From positions 1-17,484 of the forward strand of contig CAZNPV010000060.1 in the NCBI GenBank assembly GCA_964575025.1: 17,484 nucleotides of DNA. The letters are read 5' to 3'. A model generated the notes under the pieces. That model was given only the letters and a program-made list of their open reading frames with translations, was not told the origin of the DNA and did no database searches. The DNA comes from JABMQB01 sp964575025 (GTDB lineage: Bacteria > Bacteroidota > Bacteroidia > Bacteroidales > Prolixibacteraceae). How positions within the stretch are numbered: the stretch's first letter is position 1; each line of letters starts with the position of its first letter. Made by a program: the position numbers and the translations under genes. Positions 1 to 5,525 of this stretch are shown here, one piece after another.

Positions 1-158
1 TCCTTAGATGAAAAGAAACGAAACAAAGAAAAATCAAGAAAAAAATAAAGCTTCCCCCCGCTCTTGACTTTCTTAACGGTTTTCGTATTACGACTACTCA
101 AACCTAAAAGTCAATTCACGCCAACCCCGGCCCGCATTTTTTTCCGGCCAACGCGCTT

Positions 159-177
159 ATTCCGACTGCGTCGGAAT
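159..177. repeat. Small perfect hairpin downstream of the SirB1-like gene
   Basis: An 8-bp stem (ATTCCGAC at 159-166 pairing with GTCGGAAT at 170-177) closes a 3-nt loop. It lies beyond the TTGATC array, about 67 bp past the stop codon of the minus-strand gene that ends at 244. It could stop or protect that transcript, but there is no T tract after it on the minus strand, so it is not a classic intrinsic terminator. The rest of 1-158 shows no gene I can support. Confidence 0.5.
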
Positions 178-179
178 TA

Positions 180-229
180 TTGATCCATATTGATCAACAT
201 TGATCAACATTGATCTTTCTTGATCTTCC
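180..229. repeat. Phased 10-bp TTGATC array, copy 1 (5 units)
   Basis: Five consecutive 10-bp units each begin TTGATC: TTGATCCATA, TTGATCAACA twice, TTGATCTTTC and TTGATCTTCC. The spacing is exactly 10 bp, close to one helical turn. The array starts 14 bp beyond the stop codon of the minus-strand gene at 244-1143. A longer relative lies at 5401-5490 in the same position relative to another minus-strand gene. Function is unknown. Confidence 0.9.
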
Positions 230-243
230 CTGGTTGTTGTGCT

Positions 244-1143
244 CTAATTCTCTCTTGTTATGCCTGTTTCCGTTGTGATGGTTGCTTTGAGCTGGTGGAT
301 GGTTTCTGCTTTTTGGGGTTCCTGGTTTTTAGTGAAGGCTTTTTCGAGTCTTTCAGCCATTCGCATCAGGAAGGTCCGGTTGTCTCCTTTGCAGTAGTAG
401 CGGGGTATGAGGGGAACTTTCATTTTCTTCAGACTGAATTCGAGTTCTTTGAGACCGGTTACGGAGCCTTTGCCGGCGGGATTGATATAGAATAGGATAC
501 CGGTACCCATGGTTTCCCCGTGTGCTACGCGTGCCAGTTCAGGGTCGAGCCATGCAAGCAGCGGATTCCGGGGGAAGTCGATAAATGCTGTTGGGAAATC
601 GAGTTCCCGGGCAACAATGGCAAAGAGCATCGCCATGGAACAGGGGGTGCCCATTTTTGTTTCCAACAGGTGGCTCAGGGAGTTGTTGCGGGGGCTTTCT
701 TTTTTTGGGGAGCAGAGGGAAAAGCCGTGGTGGTTGAACAGCACATGGTTCAGGACGGTGATCTTTTCGAGGGATGTCAGGGAGTGGTTCAGTTCGAGCC
801 AGGCCTCTTTGCGGAGGTGTTCGATCTGCCGCCTGATTTTAGGGGTGGCTGTTCCGGGGTCGGTGGCTCTCTCGAGGATCAGCCATCCCTCGAGCAGGGA
901 AGGCTCTTTTTCGCGGGTCCATGTGCGCAGTTCCCTTTTTAATTCTTTCATGTGGAGGTGGCGGATCAGGTTTTCGATGCGGTACTGGCATATTTCATCG
1001 GGGCTGTTTTCCCATTTCTCTTCCAGGGCCGGAATGATGCGGGCATTCTTTTTCACCAGTTCCTTTTCGATTTCCCGGAAGACCACGGGTTCCGGGTCGT
1101 CGAGGAGGCTGATCAGGGCTTTTGTTTTGTTGCGGATTGGCAT
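244..1143 (-). CDS. SirB1 / transglutaminase-like core domain protein
   Basis: The 299-residue protein resembles the SirB1-type transglutaminase-like family (Transglut_core2), found widely in Bacteroidota with no firmly assigned reaction. The first 115 residues are helical and charged, and residues 20-60 may be a HEAT-like repeat. The core covers about 128-225: NHHGF at 137-141, NNSLSHLL near 153-160, GTPCSMAML at 165-173 with Cys168 at the usual nucleophile position, and DFPRNPLLAW at 189-198. Asn193 sits where a catalytic His might be expected. Members such as E. coli SirB1 also lack a clear Cys-His pair, so the protein may be non-enzymatic. The C-terminal 30 residues are polar and probably disordered. 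The ATG lies 11 bp after the upstream phosphorylase stop, so the two genes are probably cotranscribed. Soluble, cytoplasmic; no signal peptide. Confidence 0.85.
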   Translation of the reverse strand: MPIRNKTKALISLLDDPEPVVFREIEKELVKKNARIIPALEEKWENSPDEICQYRIENLIRHLHMKELKRELRTWTREKEPSLLEGWLILERATDPGTATPKIRRQIEHLRKEAWLELNHSLTSLEKITVLNHVLFNHHGFSLCSPKKESPRNNSLSHLLETKMGTPCSMAMLFAIVARELDFPTAFIDFPRNPLLAWLDPELARVAHGETMGTGILFYINPAGKGSVTGLKELEFSLKKMKVPLIPRYYCKGDNRTFLMRMAERLEKAFTKNQEPQKAETIHQLKATITTETGITREN

Positions 1144-1154
1144 GGTTTACACTT

Positions 1155-2027
1155 TTAAGGGGTTATAAACCGGTTCAATGCGGTTTTTATTAATTTTTTC
1201 ATCAGCAGCCTGTATTTCGGATTGGTTTCGCCGGTCATGCGGTTGGCAATGATGGCACATACGGTGATAGCCTGATGTCCGAGCATCCGGGAAAGACCGT
1301 AGATCGCTGAACACTCCATTTCATAGCTGGTAATCCGGTAGTGTTGAAAGCGGAAATTCCGGAGCCGCTCATTCATTGCAGGGAATTTCAGGGGCATCCG
1401 TATTTTGCGTCCCTGGGGACCGTAGAATCCGGGAGCAGTGAGGGTGACCCCCCGGATGAAGGGGGGAGTTTCAAATTTCCCGAGCAGCTTTTGGGAAGCG
1501 TCCACGACATAGGGTAGGGGCAGTGCGGGATCCCATCCCGGGAGGTCCATGAGCTGTTTTTCAAACTCCAGGTCACACACCTTTTCCCTGCCGGCATAGA
1601 AACGTACCAGTCCGTCGAAGCCGACTGCTTTTTCTGAAACCACGAAGGAGTTAAGGGGCAGGTCGGGCTGGATGGCTCCGGAGGTGCCGATCCGCATGAT
1701 CTCCAGGGGAGTAAAATTCTTTTTGGGTGTGCGGGTGGTGAAGTCCATGTTCGCCAGTGCATCCAGTTCATTCATCACAATGTCGATGTTGTCGGTTCCG
1801 ATGCCGGAGGAGAGTACCGTCACCCTTGTGTCATGAAAGGTTCCGGTGGCTGCATGGAATTCCCGGTTCCGGACTTTGAATTCAACAGAAGAAAAGAGGG
1901 ACAACACCAGGTCTACCCTTGCCGGGTCGCCCACAAGGATGATTTTGCGGGCCAGCTGATCCGGGACAAGGTGCAGATGGAAAATGCTTCCGTCGCTGTT
2001 CATCATGAGTTCCGATTCTGAAATCAT
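1155..2027 (-). CDS. Nucleoside phosphorylase (uridine phosphorylase-like, PNP/UDP family 1)
   Basis: The 290-residue protein belongs to the hexameric nucleoside phosphorylase family 1, which splits a nucleoside with phosphate into free base and (deoxy)ribose 1-phosphate in salvage. Visible motifs are the phosphate loop GDPARV at 33-38, the Arg-containing RIGTSGAI at 112-119, and YEMECS at 235-240, whose Met-Glu pair binds ribose in the family. This pattern is closest to uridine phosphorylase, but the protein is longer than the roughly 250-residue E. coli enzyme and diverges in the base-binding part, so the substrate is not certain. The N-terminal MISESELMMNSDG offers later starts at Met8 and Met9. 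The first Met lies about 26 bp from a good TAGATTTG promoter box. First gene of a two-gene unit with the SirB1-like protein. Confidence 0.88.
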   Translation of the reverse strand: MISESELMMNSDGSIFHLHLVPDQLARKIILVGDPARVDLVLSLFSSVEFKVRNREFHAATGTFHDTRVTVLSSGIGTDNIDIVMNELDALANMDFTTRTPKKNFTPLEIMRIGTSGAIQPDLPLNSFVVSEKAVGFDGLVRFYAGREKVCDLEFEKQLMDLPGWDPALPLPYVVDASQKLLGKFETPPFIRGVTLTAPGFYGPQGRKIRMPLKFPAMNERLRNFRFQHYRITSYEMECSAIYGLSRMLGHQAITVCAIIANRMTGETNPKYRLLMKKLIKTALNRFITP

Positions 2028-2052
2028 AGGCGTGGTTCAAACAATAAGGAAG

Positions 2053-2060
2053 CAAATCTA
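2053..2060 (-). promoter_or_regulatory. Candidate Bacteroidetes -7 box for the phosphorylase unit
   Basis: On the minus strand this reads TAGATTTG, an exact match to the Bacteroidetes TAnnTTTG -7 element. It is 25 bp upstream of the ATG at 2027, giving a leader of roughly 15-20 nt. No convincing TTTG -33 element lies 19-20 bp further upstream, which lowers confidence. Confidence 0.4.
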
Positions 2061-2167
2061 TTTAAAAAGAGCTATAAATCATTGTATTAGAGACCAAAAA
2101 TATGAACAGTTAACAAAATAATTTATTTATGGTTGTTGATATGTATGGCTTTTGGGAAATTATCTTG

Positions 2168-2175
2168 TAAATTTG
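2168..2175 (+). promoter_or_regulatory. Possible -7 box for the SPFH gene
   Basis: TAAATTTG matches TAnnTTTG on the plus strand in the divergent spacer. A TTTG at 2151-2154 leaves only 13 bp of spacing, shorter than the usual 19 or so. If used, the transcript would have a leader of about 145 nt that includes both hairpins at 2219-2260. Confidence 0.22.
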
Positions 2176-2218
2176 ATGGAAGACGGTTGGACGATAGCTG
2201 ACTGGGTTTCACTCCTCT

Positions 2219-2260
2219 GTCAGCTCTTTGGCTGACATCCCTGCCTGGCCGGCAGGCAGG
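2219..2260. repeat. Two adjacent hairpins in the divergent spacer
   Basis: GTCAGC (2219-2224) pairs with GCTGAC (2231-2236) around a 6-nt loop. Three bases later CCTGCCTG (2240-2247) pairs with CAGGCAGG (2253-2260) around GCCGG. They lie in the 298-bp spacer between the divergent phosphorylase and SPFH genes and would be in the 5' leader of the SPFH mRNA if its promoter lies upstream. They look like dispersed intergenic repeats rather than a recognised riboswitch. Confidence 0.6.
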
Positions 2261-2325
2261 TTTAAAAAGGGGAGACAATAAGGAGTTAAAGGATTTAATG
2301 AGTTATATTAATAAAATTAAAGATT

Positions 2326-3153
2326 ATGAATGACATGAAAAAGAATTTTAAAGTGACGTATATTGTGGTTGGTGTGGTTATCCTGTTGATATTGCTGATT
2401 TTTGGAGGCAGGATGTTTCTGGTTATCGACCCTGGAGAACGCGGAGTGATTTTCCGGCCCTACACATCGGGTCTGGATAAGGAGAACATTTACGGTGAAG
2501 GATTTCATATTATTGCCCCCTGGAACCAGATGTTTGTTTACAACGTCAGGGAACAGCAGCGTGAGGAGACCATGGATGTACTGGATAAGAACGGATTGTC
2601 GATCAATATGGATGTTACGGTGCGGTTTAATCCGTTGTTTGTCAAGATTGGCTACCTGCATGAGCAGTTCGGGGTGAATTTTGTCAATGTGCTGGTGATC
2701 CCTGAGGTACGCTCGTCGGTGCGGCAGGTTGCCGGGCGGTTTACGGCTGAGGAGATCTATTCGACCAAACGGAGCGAGGTGGAACAGTCGATTATTTCTG
2801 AAACCCGGAATGTGTTGGGAGCGAATTTTATTGATATGCGGGCATTGTTGATCCGGTCGATCAACCTACCGGACCAGATCAAGCAGGCGATTGAATTGAA
2901 GCTCGGCACCGAGCAGGAAGCATTGGCCTATCAGTTTCGTCTGCAACGCGAGGAGTCGGAAGCCGAACGGCGCCGCATTGAAGCCGAGGGAATCGCCAAT
3001 TACAACCGGATCATCAATGCCAGTCTGACGGATCAGATTCTTCTGCAGCGCGGCATTGAAGCAACCACATCGCTGGCGGAATCACCCAACAGCAAAGTGG
3101 TGATAATTGGTAGCGGCGAAAGTGGTTTGCCGTTGATTTTGGGGGGGAATTAG
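2326..3153 (+). CDS. SPFH/prohibitin family membrane protein
   Basis: The 275-residue protein has the plan of bacterial prohibitins: a short basic N-terminus, one membrane anchor at about 11-33, an SPFH (band 7) domain from about 32 to 195, and a charged helix at about 200-235 rich in Glu, Arg and Ala. Typical segments are IDPGERGVIFRPY at 34-46 and GEGFHIIAPWN near 57-67, followed by a conserved region ending in INLPDQIKQAIE. Family members form large ring assemblies at the membrane and often protect or restrain proteases such as FtsH; that role is family knowledge and not shown here. The start could also be Met4 (MKKNF), since no Shine-Dalgarno site decides. Monocistronic: the gene upstream is divergent and the next gene convergent. 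The stop is followed within 5 bp by repeat DNA. Confidence 0.92.
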   Translation: MNDMKKNFKVTYIVVGVVILLILLIFGGRMFLVIDPGERGVIFRPYTSGLDKENIYGEGFHIIAPWNQMFVYNVREQQREETMDVLDKNGLSINMDVTVRFNPLFVKIGYLHEQFGVNFVNVLVIPEVRSSVRQVAGRFTAEEIYSTKRSEVEQSIISETRNVLGANFIDMRALLIRSINLPDQIKQAIELKLGTEQEALAYQFRLQREESEAERRRIEAEGIANYNRIINASLTDQILLQRGIEATTSLAESPNSKVVIIGSGESGLPLILGGN

Positions 3154-3217
3154 AAAAGGTTGTCGGTTGACAGTTGTCAGTTGACAGTTGCTGGTTGCTG
3201 GTTGCTGGTTGCTGGAT
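3154..3217. repeat. Short-period repeats after the SPFH stop
   Basis: Directly past the stop the sequence becomes a mix of GTTGTCGGTTGAC, AGTTGACAGTTG and a 7-bp repeat of GGTTGCT. The 22 bases at 3157-3178 recur with one mismatch at 17289-17310, just before another copy of the two-hairpin element. No coding potential is visible. Confidence 0.75.
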
Positions 3218-3300
3218 GTTAGTGACACCCGGAATTTGCGAGCTTGCGAAGCGAATTCCGATGGTGGAACTAATCCCGCTGAACGCAGTGAAGCGGGACT
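3218..3300 (-). repeat. Two-hairpin intergenic element, copy 1
   Basis: Read on the minus strand, this 83-bp element goes GTCCCG, hairpin A, linker GGGATTAGTTCCACCA, hairpin B, then GGGTGTCACT. Hairpin A pairs 3275-3280 with 3292-3297 (6 bp, 11-nt loop). Hairpin B pairs 3230-3239 with 3251-3260 (10 bp including one G-T pair) around the loop TTCGCAAGCTC. Copies 3 and 4 at the window end keep the linkers and a similar loop but have different stems. Copy 1 is part of an 80-bp perfect direct repeat (3198-3277 and 3320-3399). Confidence 0.85.
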
Positions 3301-3339
3301 GGTTACTGGTTACTAGTTACTGGTTGCTGGTTGCTGGAT

Positions 3340-3443
3340 GTTAGTGACACCCGGAATTTGCGAGCTTGCGAAGCGAATTCCGATGGTGGAACTAATCCCT
3401 GCCTGCCCCGATTTTTCGGGGCTGAACGCAGTGAAGCGGGACT
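3340..3443 (-). repeat. Two-hairpin intergenic element, copy 2, with 21-bp insertion
   Basis: Identical to copy 1 through hairpin B and the linker, offset by 122 bp. A 21-bp insertion at 3400-3420 interrupts hairpin A just after its CCC. The insertion brings its own hairpin, CCCCGA (3406-3411) with TCGGGG (3416-3421) around TTTT. After it the sequence resumes GCTGAACGCAG as in copy 1. With the insertion removed the element is 83 bp, the same length as copy 1. Confidence 0.85.
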
Positions 3444-3488
3444 GGTTGCTTGTTTATTCAGTAATTCGGGACTCCGCTTCGTTTCGTG

Positions 3489-3548
3489 TCGGTTATCAGT
3501 TGTCGGTTATCAGTTGTCGGTTATCAGTTGTCGGTTATCAGTTGTCAG
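3489..3548. repeat. 14-bp tandem repeat, about four units
   Basis: The unit TCGGTTATCAGTTG repeats about four times in tandem and then decays into TCAGTTTATTCAGTAATTCAGTAATTCAG (which is itself a short-period run to about 3573). It lies in the convergent spacer between the SPFH and DUF819 genes. Open frames that cross it are low-complexity products of the repeat and not genes. Confidence 0.85.
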
Positions 3549-3599
3549 TTTATTCAGTAATTCAGTAATTCAGTCCTTGATTCCTGTTTCTATTCAGTC

Positions 3600-3659
3600 T
3601 GAGAATCCGAGAATCCGAATATCCGAGAATCTAAGAATCTAAAAATCCGAATATCCGAA
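3600..3659. repeat. Degenerate GAATCCGA-type tandem repeat abutting the DUF819 gene
   Basis: Units such as GAATCCGA, GAATATCCGA and GAATCTAA alternate with a period of about 8-10 bp and stop one base before the stop codon of the DUF819 gene. This is one of several cases in the window where short tandem repeats sit directly at a gene 3' end. Confidence 0.75.
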
Positions 3660-3660
3660 C

Positions 3661-4932
3661 TTACATCTTTTCCAGGAGGTAGCAGATGAAGATTCCGAGG
3701 TAGTTTCCGAAGGCGTAGCCGAGGATGCCGACGGTCAGTCCGGAGATGATCACATCCTTATTTTTCAGGGCACTGGCAACTACCGGCACAAACGGAGGCG
3801 AGTAGGTGAGGGCTGTGATGGTGATGATGGTGCTGTCGGTATCCACCTTAAAGAGAAACGACAGGCCTACATGGATCACGATAGAACCTATCACAGCCAG
3901 GGCGACATAAGTAAAGAGGTAGATGTATTCGAGCTGGAACATACCTGCCAGGTCGCCCATGGAAGCCACAATAAGGGAGAAGACAACGATCAGGTACATG
4001 CCCAGCTGGAAGCTTTTTCTGATCCGGTTGATCCGTTTTATGGAGGAGGCAATCAGTCCGAGTGTGGTGATCGACAGGATGATGGTGGCCATTTTGGCAT
4101 TTTCACTGACCAGGGTGCTCAATGCGAAGGATAGGCCTACGATGCCCAGGGAGAGGGCAAAAGCAACCACCAGGGGCGGGATCCCCGAGCGGGTGAGCAT
4201 GCCTGTAAAATCATCCATGCTTTTTGATTCCCGGGATATCTCTTCTTTCAGGATATGTTTATGGTTATCGGTAAAGGTAGGCAGGATATAATTGAAGACC
4301 CGCTGGGCAATGGTTATAAGGAATACCAGGGTTAACGCACCAATGGCCATGTCGTAGGTATGGGTGAGAATGAACGTGTTGGGGGTTACGTTGACCGCTG
4401 TACCGATGGCTGCCAGGTTGGGTGTTCCGCCGGTATAGACCCCTATGAGCATGCCGGCGACCTTGGCAGGCTCAGGGACCACATCCCTGAACAGGAAGTA
4501 ACCCAGGAAGATCACTGCCAGCAGGGAGACCATAGCCAGCACCAGGGAGAGCATGGCTCCCCGGGCAAATTTCAGCCATCGCTTCAGATCCAGTGAAAAA
4601 AGCATCAGCGGAATAGCCAACAGGATCGCTACCGACATCACCGAATCCTGCAGGGATTTGATCTGATTGATAACCAGGTCAGAAGAGGTGACCTCCCCGG
4701 ATTCGTAGAGGTGCTGGATTTCTTCCGTGGGTATGCTGGCATCCGTGCCGAGGAAGGTTTTGTATGCTTTGCTGGCATTGGGCAGGATGAAAACATTGCC
4801 TACCACCAAACCCAGTGCATACGCCAAAACAATTACTCCGATTTTGTTGAGGGTTCGGGAGATTCGGCATAGATAGATTAGCAGGATGGGTGTGGTGAGG
4901 AAAAACAGCAATAACAGAATCTTTGTCAGCAT
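3661..4932 (-). CDS. DUF819 family polytopic membrane protein (YjcL-like)
   Basis: The 423-residue protein is very hydrophobic, with about ten or eleven membrane segments and no signal peptide. It resembles the DUF819 family (B. subtilis YjcL and relatives), inner-membrane proteins thought to be transporters; I do not know an established substrate. A family-like glycine motif, GVYTGGTPNLAAIG, lies near residues 164-177, and a second similar half follows a charged cytoplasmic loop at about 218-245 (HKHILKEEISRESKS). This suggests two related halves, as in secondary carriers. The first helix begins at MLTKILLLLFF, so the start fits. A well-spaced promoter candidate lies directly upstream (4955-4985). 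Transcribed alone, since both neighbouring spacers are long and full of repeats. Confidence 0.87.
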   Translation of the reverse strand: MLTKILLLLFFLTTPILLIYLCRISRTLNKIGVIVLAYALGLVVGNVFILPNASKAYKTFLGTDASIPTEEIQHLYESGEVTSSDLVINQIKSLQDSVMSVAILLAIPLMLFSLDLKRWLKFARGAMLSLVLAMVSLLAVIFLGYFLFRDVVPEPAKVAGMLIGVYTGGTPNLAAIGTAVNVTPNTFILTHTYDMAIGALTLVFLITIAQRVFNYILPTFTDNHKHILKEEISRESKSMDDFTGMLTRSGIPPLVVAFALSLGIVGLSFALSTLVSENAKMATIILSITTLGLIASSIKRINRIRKSFQLGMYLIVVFSLIVASMGDLAGMFQLEYIYLFTYVALAVIGSIVIHVGLSFLFKVDTDSTIITITALTYSPPFVPVVASALKNKDVIISGLTVGILGYAFGNYLGIFICYLLEKM

Positions 4933-4954
4933 AGGATTATGGTTAAGTTGGAAA

Positions 4955-4985
4955 CAAAGATAAAGTTTAATGTGAAAAATTCAAC
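4955..4985 (-). promoter_or_regulatory. Bacteroidetes-type promoter for the DUF819 gene
   Basis: On the minus strand a GTTG (4982-4985) is followed after exactly 19 bp by TATCTTTG (4955-4962), matching the Bacteroidetes pattern of a TTG-type -33 element and a TAnnTTTG -7 element. The start of transcription would fall near 4948, leaving a leader of about 16 nt before the ATG at 4932. It is the best promoter candidate in the window. Confidence 0.55.
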
Positions 4986-5011
4986 ATCCTCCTCTATCTC
5001 ATCGTGGGATC

Positions 5012-5059
5012 GTCATTGCGAGCCTCTCCCGAAGACTTTCGGGAGAGGCGAAGCAATCT
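5012..5059. repeat. GTCATTGCGAG...CGAAGCAATC hairpin repeat
   Basis: An 11-bp perfect stem, CCTCTCCCGAA (5023-5033) with TTCGGGAGAGG (5038-5048), has a GACT loop and is flanked by ATTGC (5015-5019) and GCAAT (5053-5057), which also pair. I recall similar dispersed repeats with CATTGCGAG and CGAAGCAATC ends in many bacterial genomes; that comparison is from memory. It is not a gene. Confidence 0.7.
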
Positions 5060-5093
5060 GTTGCAAGGGTTCAATGGTTCATATAAATTTTAT

Positions 5094-5191
5094 CAGCCAA
5101 AGGCTGAGGCACGGATTGCAAATCCGTGCCAGCAAGGGGCTGAAGCCCCGATTTTTTTGGTTGCTCTTGATCCGTTGGCTAAAGCCAACGG
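5094..5191. repeat. Cluster of four hairpins before the assembly gap
   Basis: Four inverted repeats follow one another: CAGCC/GGCTG (5094-5106), GGCACGGATT/AATCCGTGCC with loop GCA (5108-5130), GGGGC/GCCCC with loop TGAA (5136-5149), and CCGTTGGC/GCCAACGG with loop TAAA (5172-5191). The third is followed by GATTTTTTT on the plus strand and so looks like a terminator, but no plus-strand gene precedes it. The cluster is probably part of a longer repeat that runs into the gap. Confidence 0.7.
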
Positions 5192-5333
5192 CAAAGGATA
5201 TCAGCATAAATNNNNNNNNNNNNNNNNNNNNNNNNNNNNNNNNNNNNNNNNNNNNNNNNNNNNNNNNNNNNNNNNNNNNNNNNNNNNNNNNNNNNNNNNN
5301 NNNNNNNNNNNGGCAAAGGATATCAGCATAAAT
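5190..5333. other. Assembly gap of 100 N flanked by a 22-bp direct repeat
   Basis: Positions 5212-5311 are N, a placeholder length. The same 22 bases, beginning GGCAAAGGATATC, lie directly before (5190-5211) and after (5312-5333) the gap. An 11-bp GCCAGCAAGGG also occurs on both sides (5128-5138 and 5335-5345). The missing sequence is probably further copies of the hairpin repeat, or a join the assembler failed to close. The spacer 4933-5525 holds no gene I can support. Confidence 0.9.
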
Positions 5334-5400
5334 CGCCAGCAAGGGTTAATTAGTTAATTGGTCAATTGGATCTGAACCATGACAACACGAAGCGGAAAAC

Positions 5401-5490
5401 GTTGATTCCATTGATCAACATTGATCCTTACTGATCTATACTGATCTAAATTGATCAACATTGATCAACATTGATCAACATTGATCCTGT
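5401..5490. repeat. Phased 10-bp TTGATC array, copy 2 (8-9 units)
   Basis: Nine in-register 10-bp units start with (T/C)TGAT, and the last eight contain GATC. TTGATCAACA, also seen in copy 1, occurs four times. The phase is unbroken for 90 bp. The array ends 35 bp beyond the stop codon of the minus-strand cellobiose phosphorylase gene, the same arrangement as copy 1 behind the SirB1-like gene. Confidence 0.9.
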
Positions 5491-5525
5491 ACTTTATCAT
5501 TCTGCACTGTTTGTGTTGCATCGGT

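Noticed and set aside
509..1168. Plus-strand open frames opposite the SirB1-like gene, and similar long frames opposite the phosphorylase and kinase genes
   Set aside because: They are antisense shadows of well-supported genes, with unusual composition and no recognisable domains.
3198..3548. Possible CRISPR array
   Set aside because: Repeats are either directly tandem without spacers (7 and 14 bp units) or an 80-bp duplication; there are no regular unique spacers and no cas gene.
3331..3642. Open reading frames on the plus strand across the convergent spacer
   Set aside because: They consist of translated tandem repeats and hairpin elements, with repetitive low-complexity peptides and no family match.
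5136..5158. Intrinsic terminator on the plus strand (GGGGC hairpin plus T run)
   Set aside because: The form fits, but no plus-strand gene lies upstream of it; it is better explained as part of the hairpin repeat cluster.
4939..5357. Open reading frames spanning the N gap
   Set aside because: They run through 100 unknown bases and hairpin repeats, so the reading frame has no meaning.
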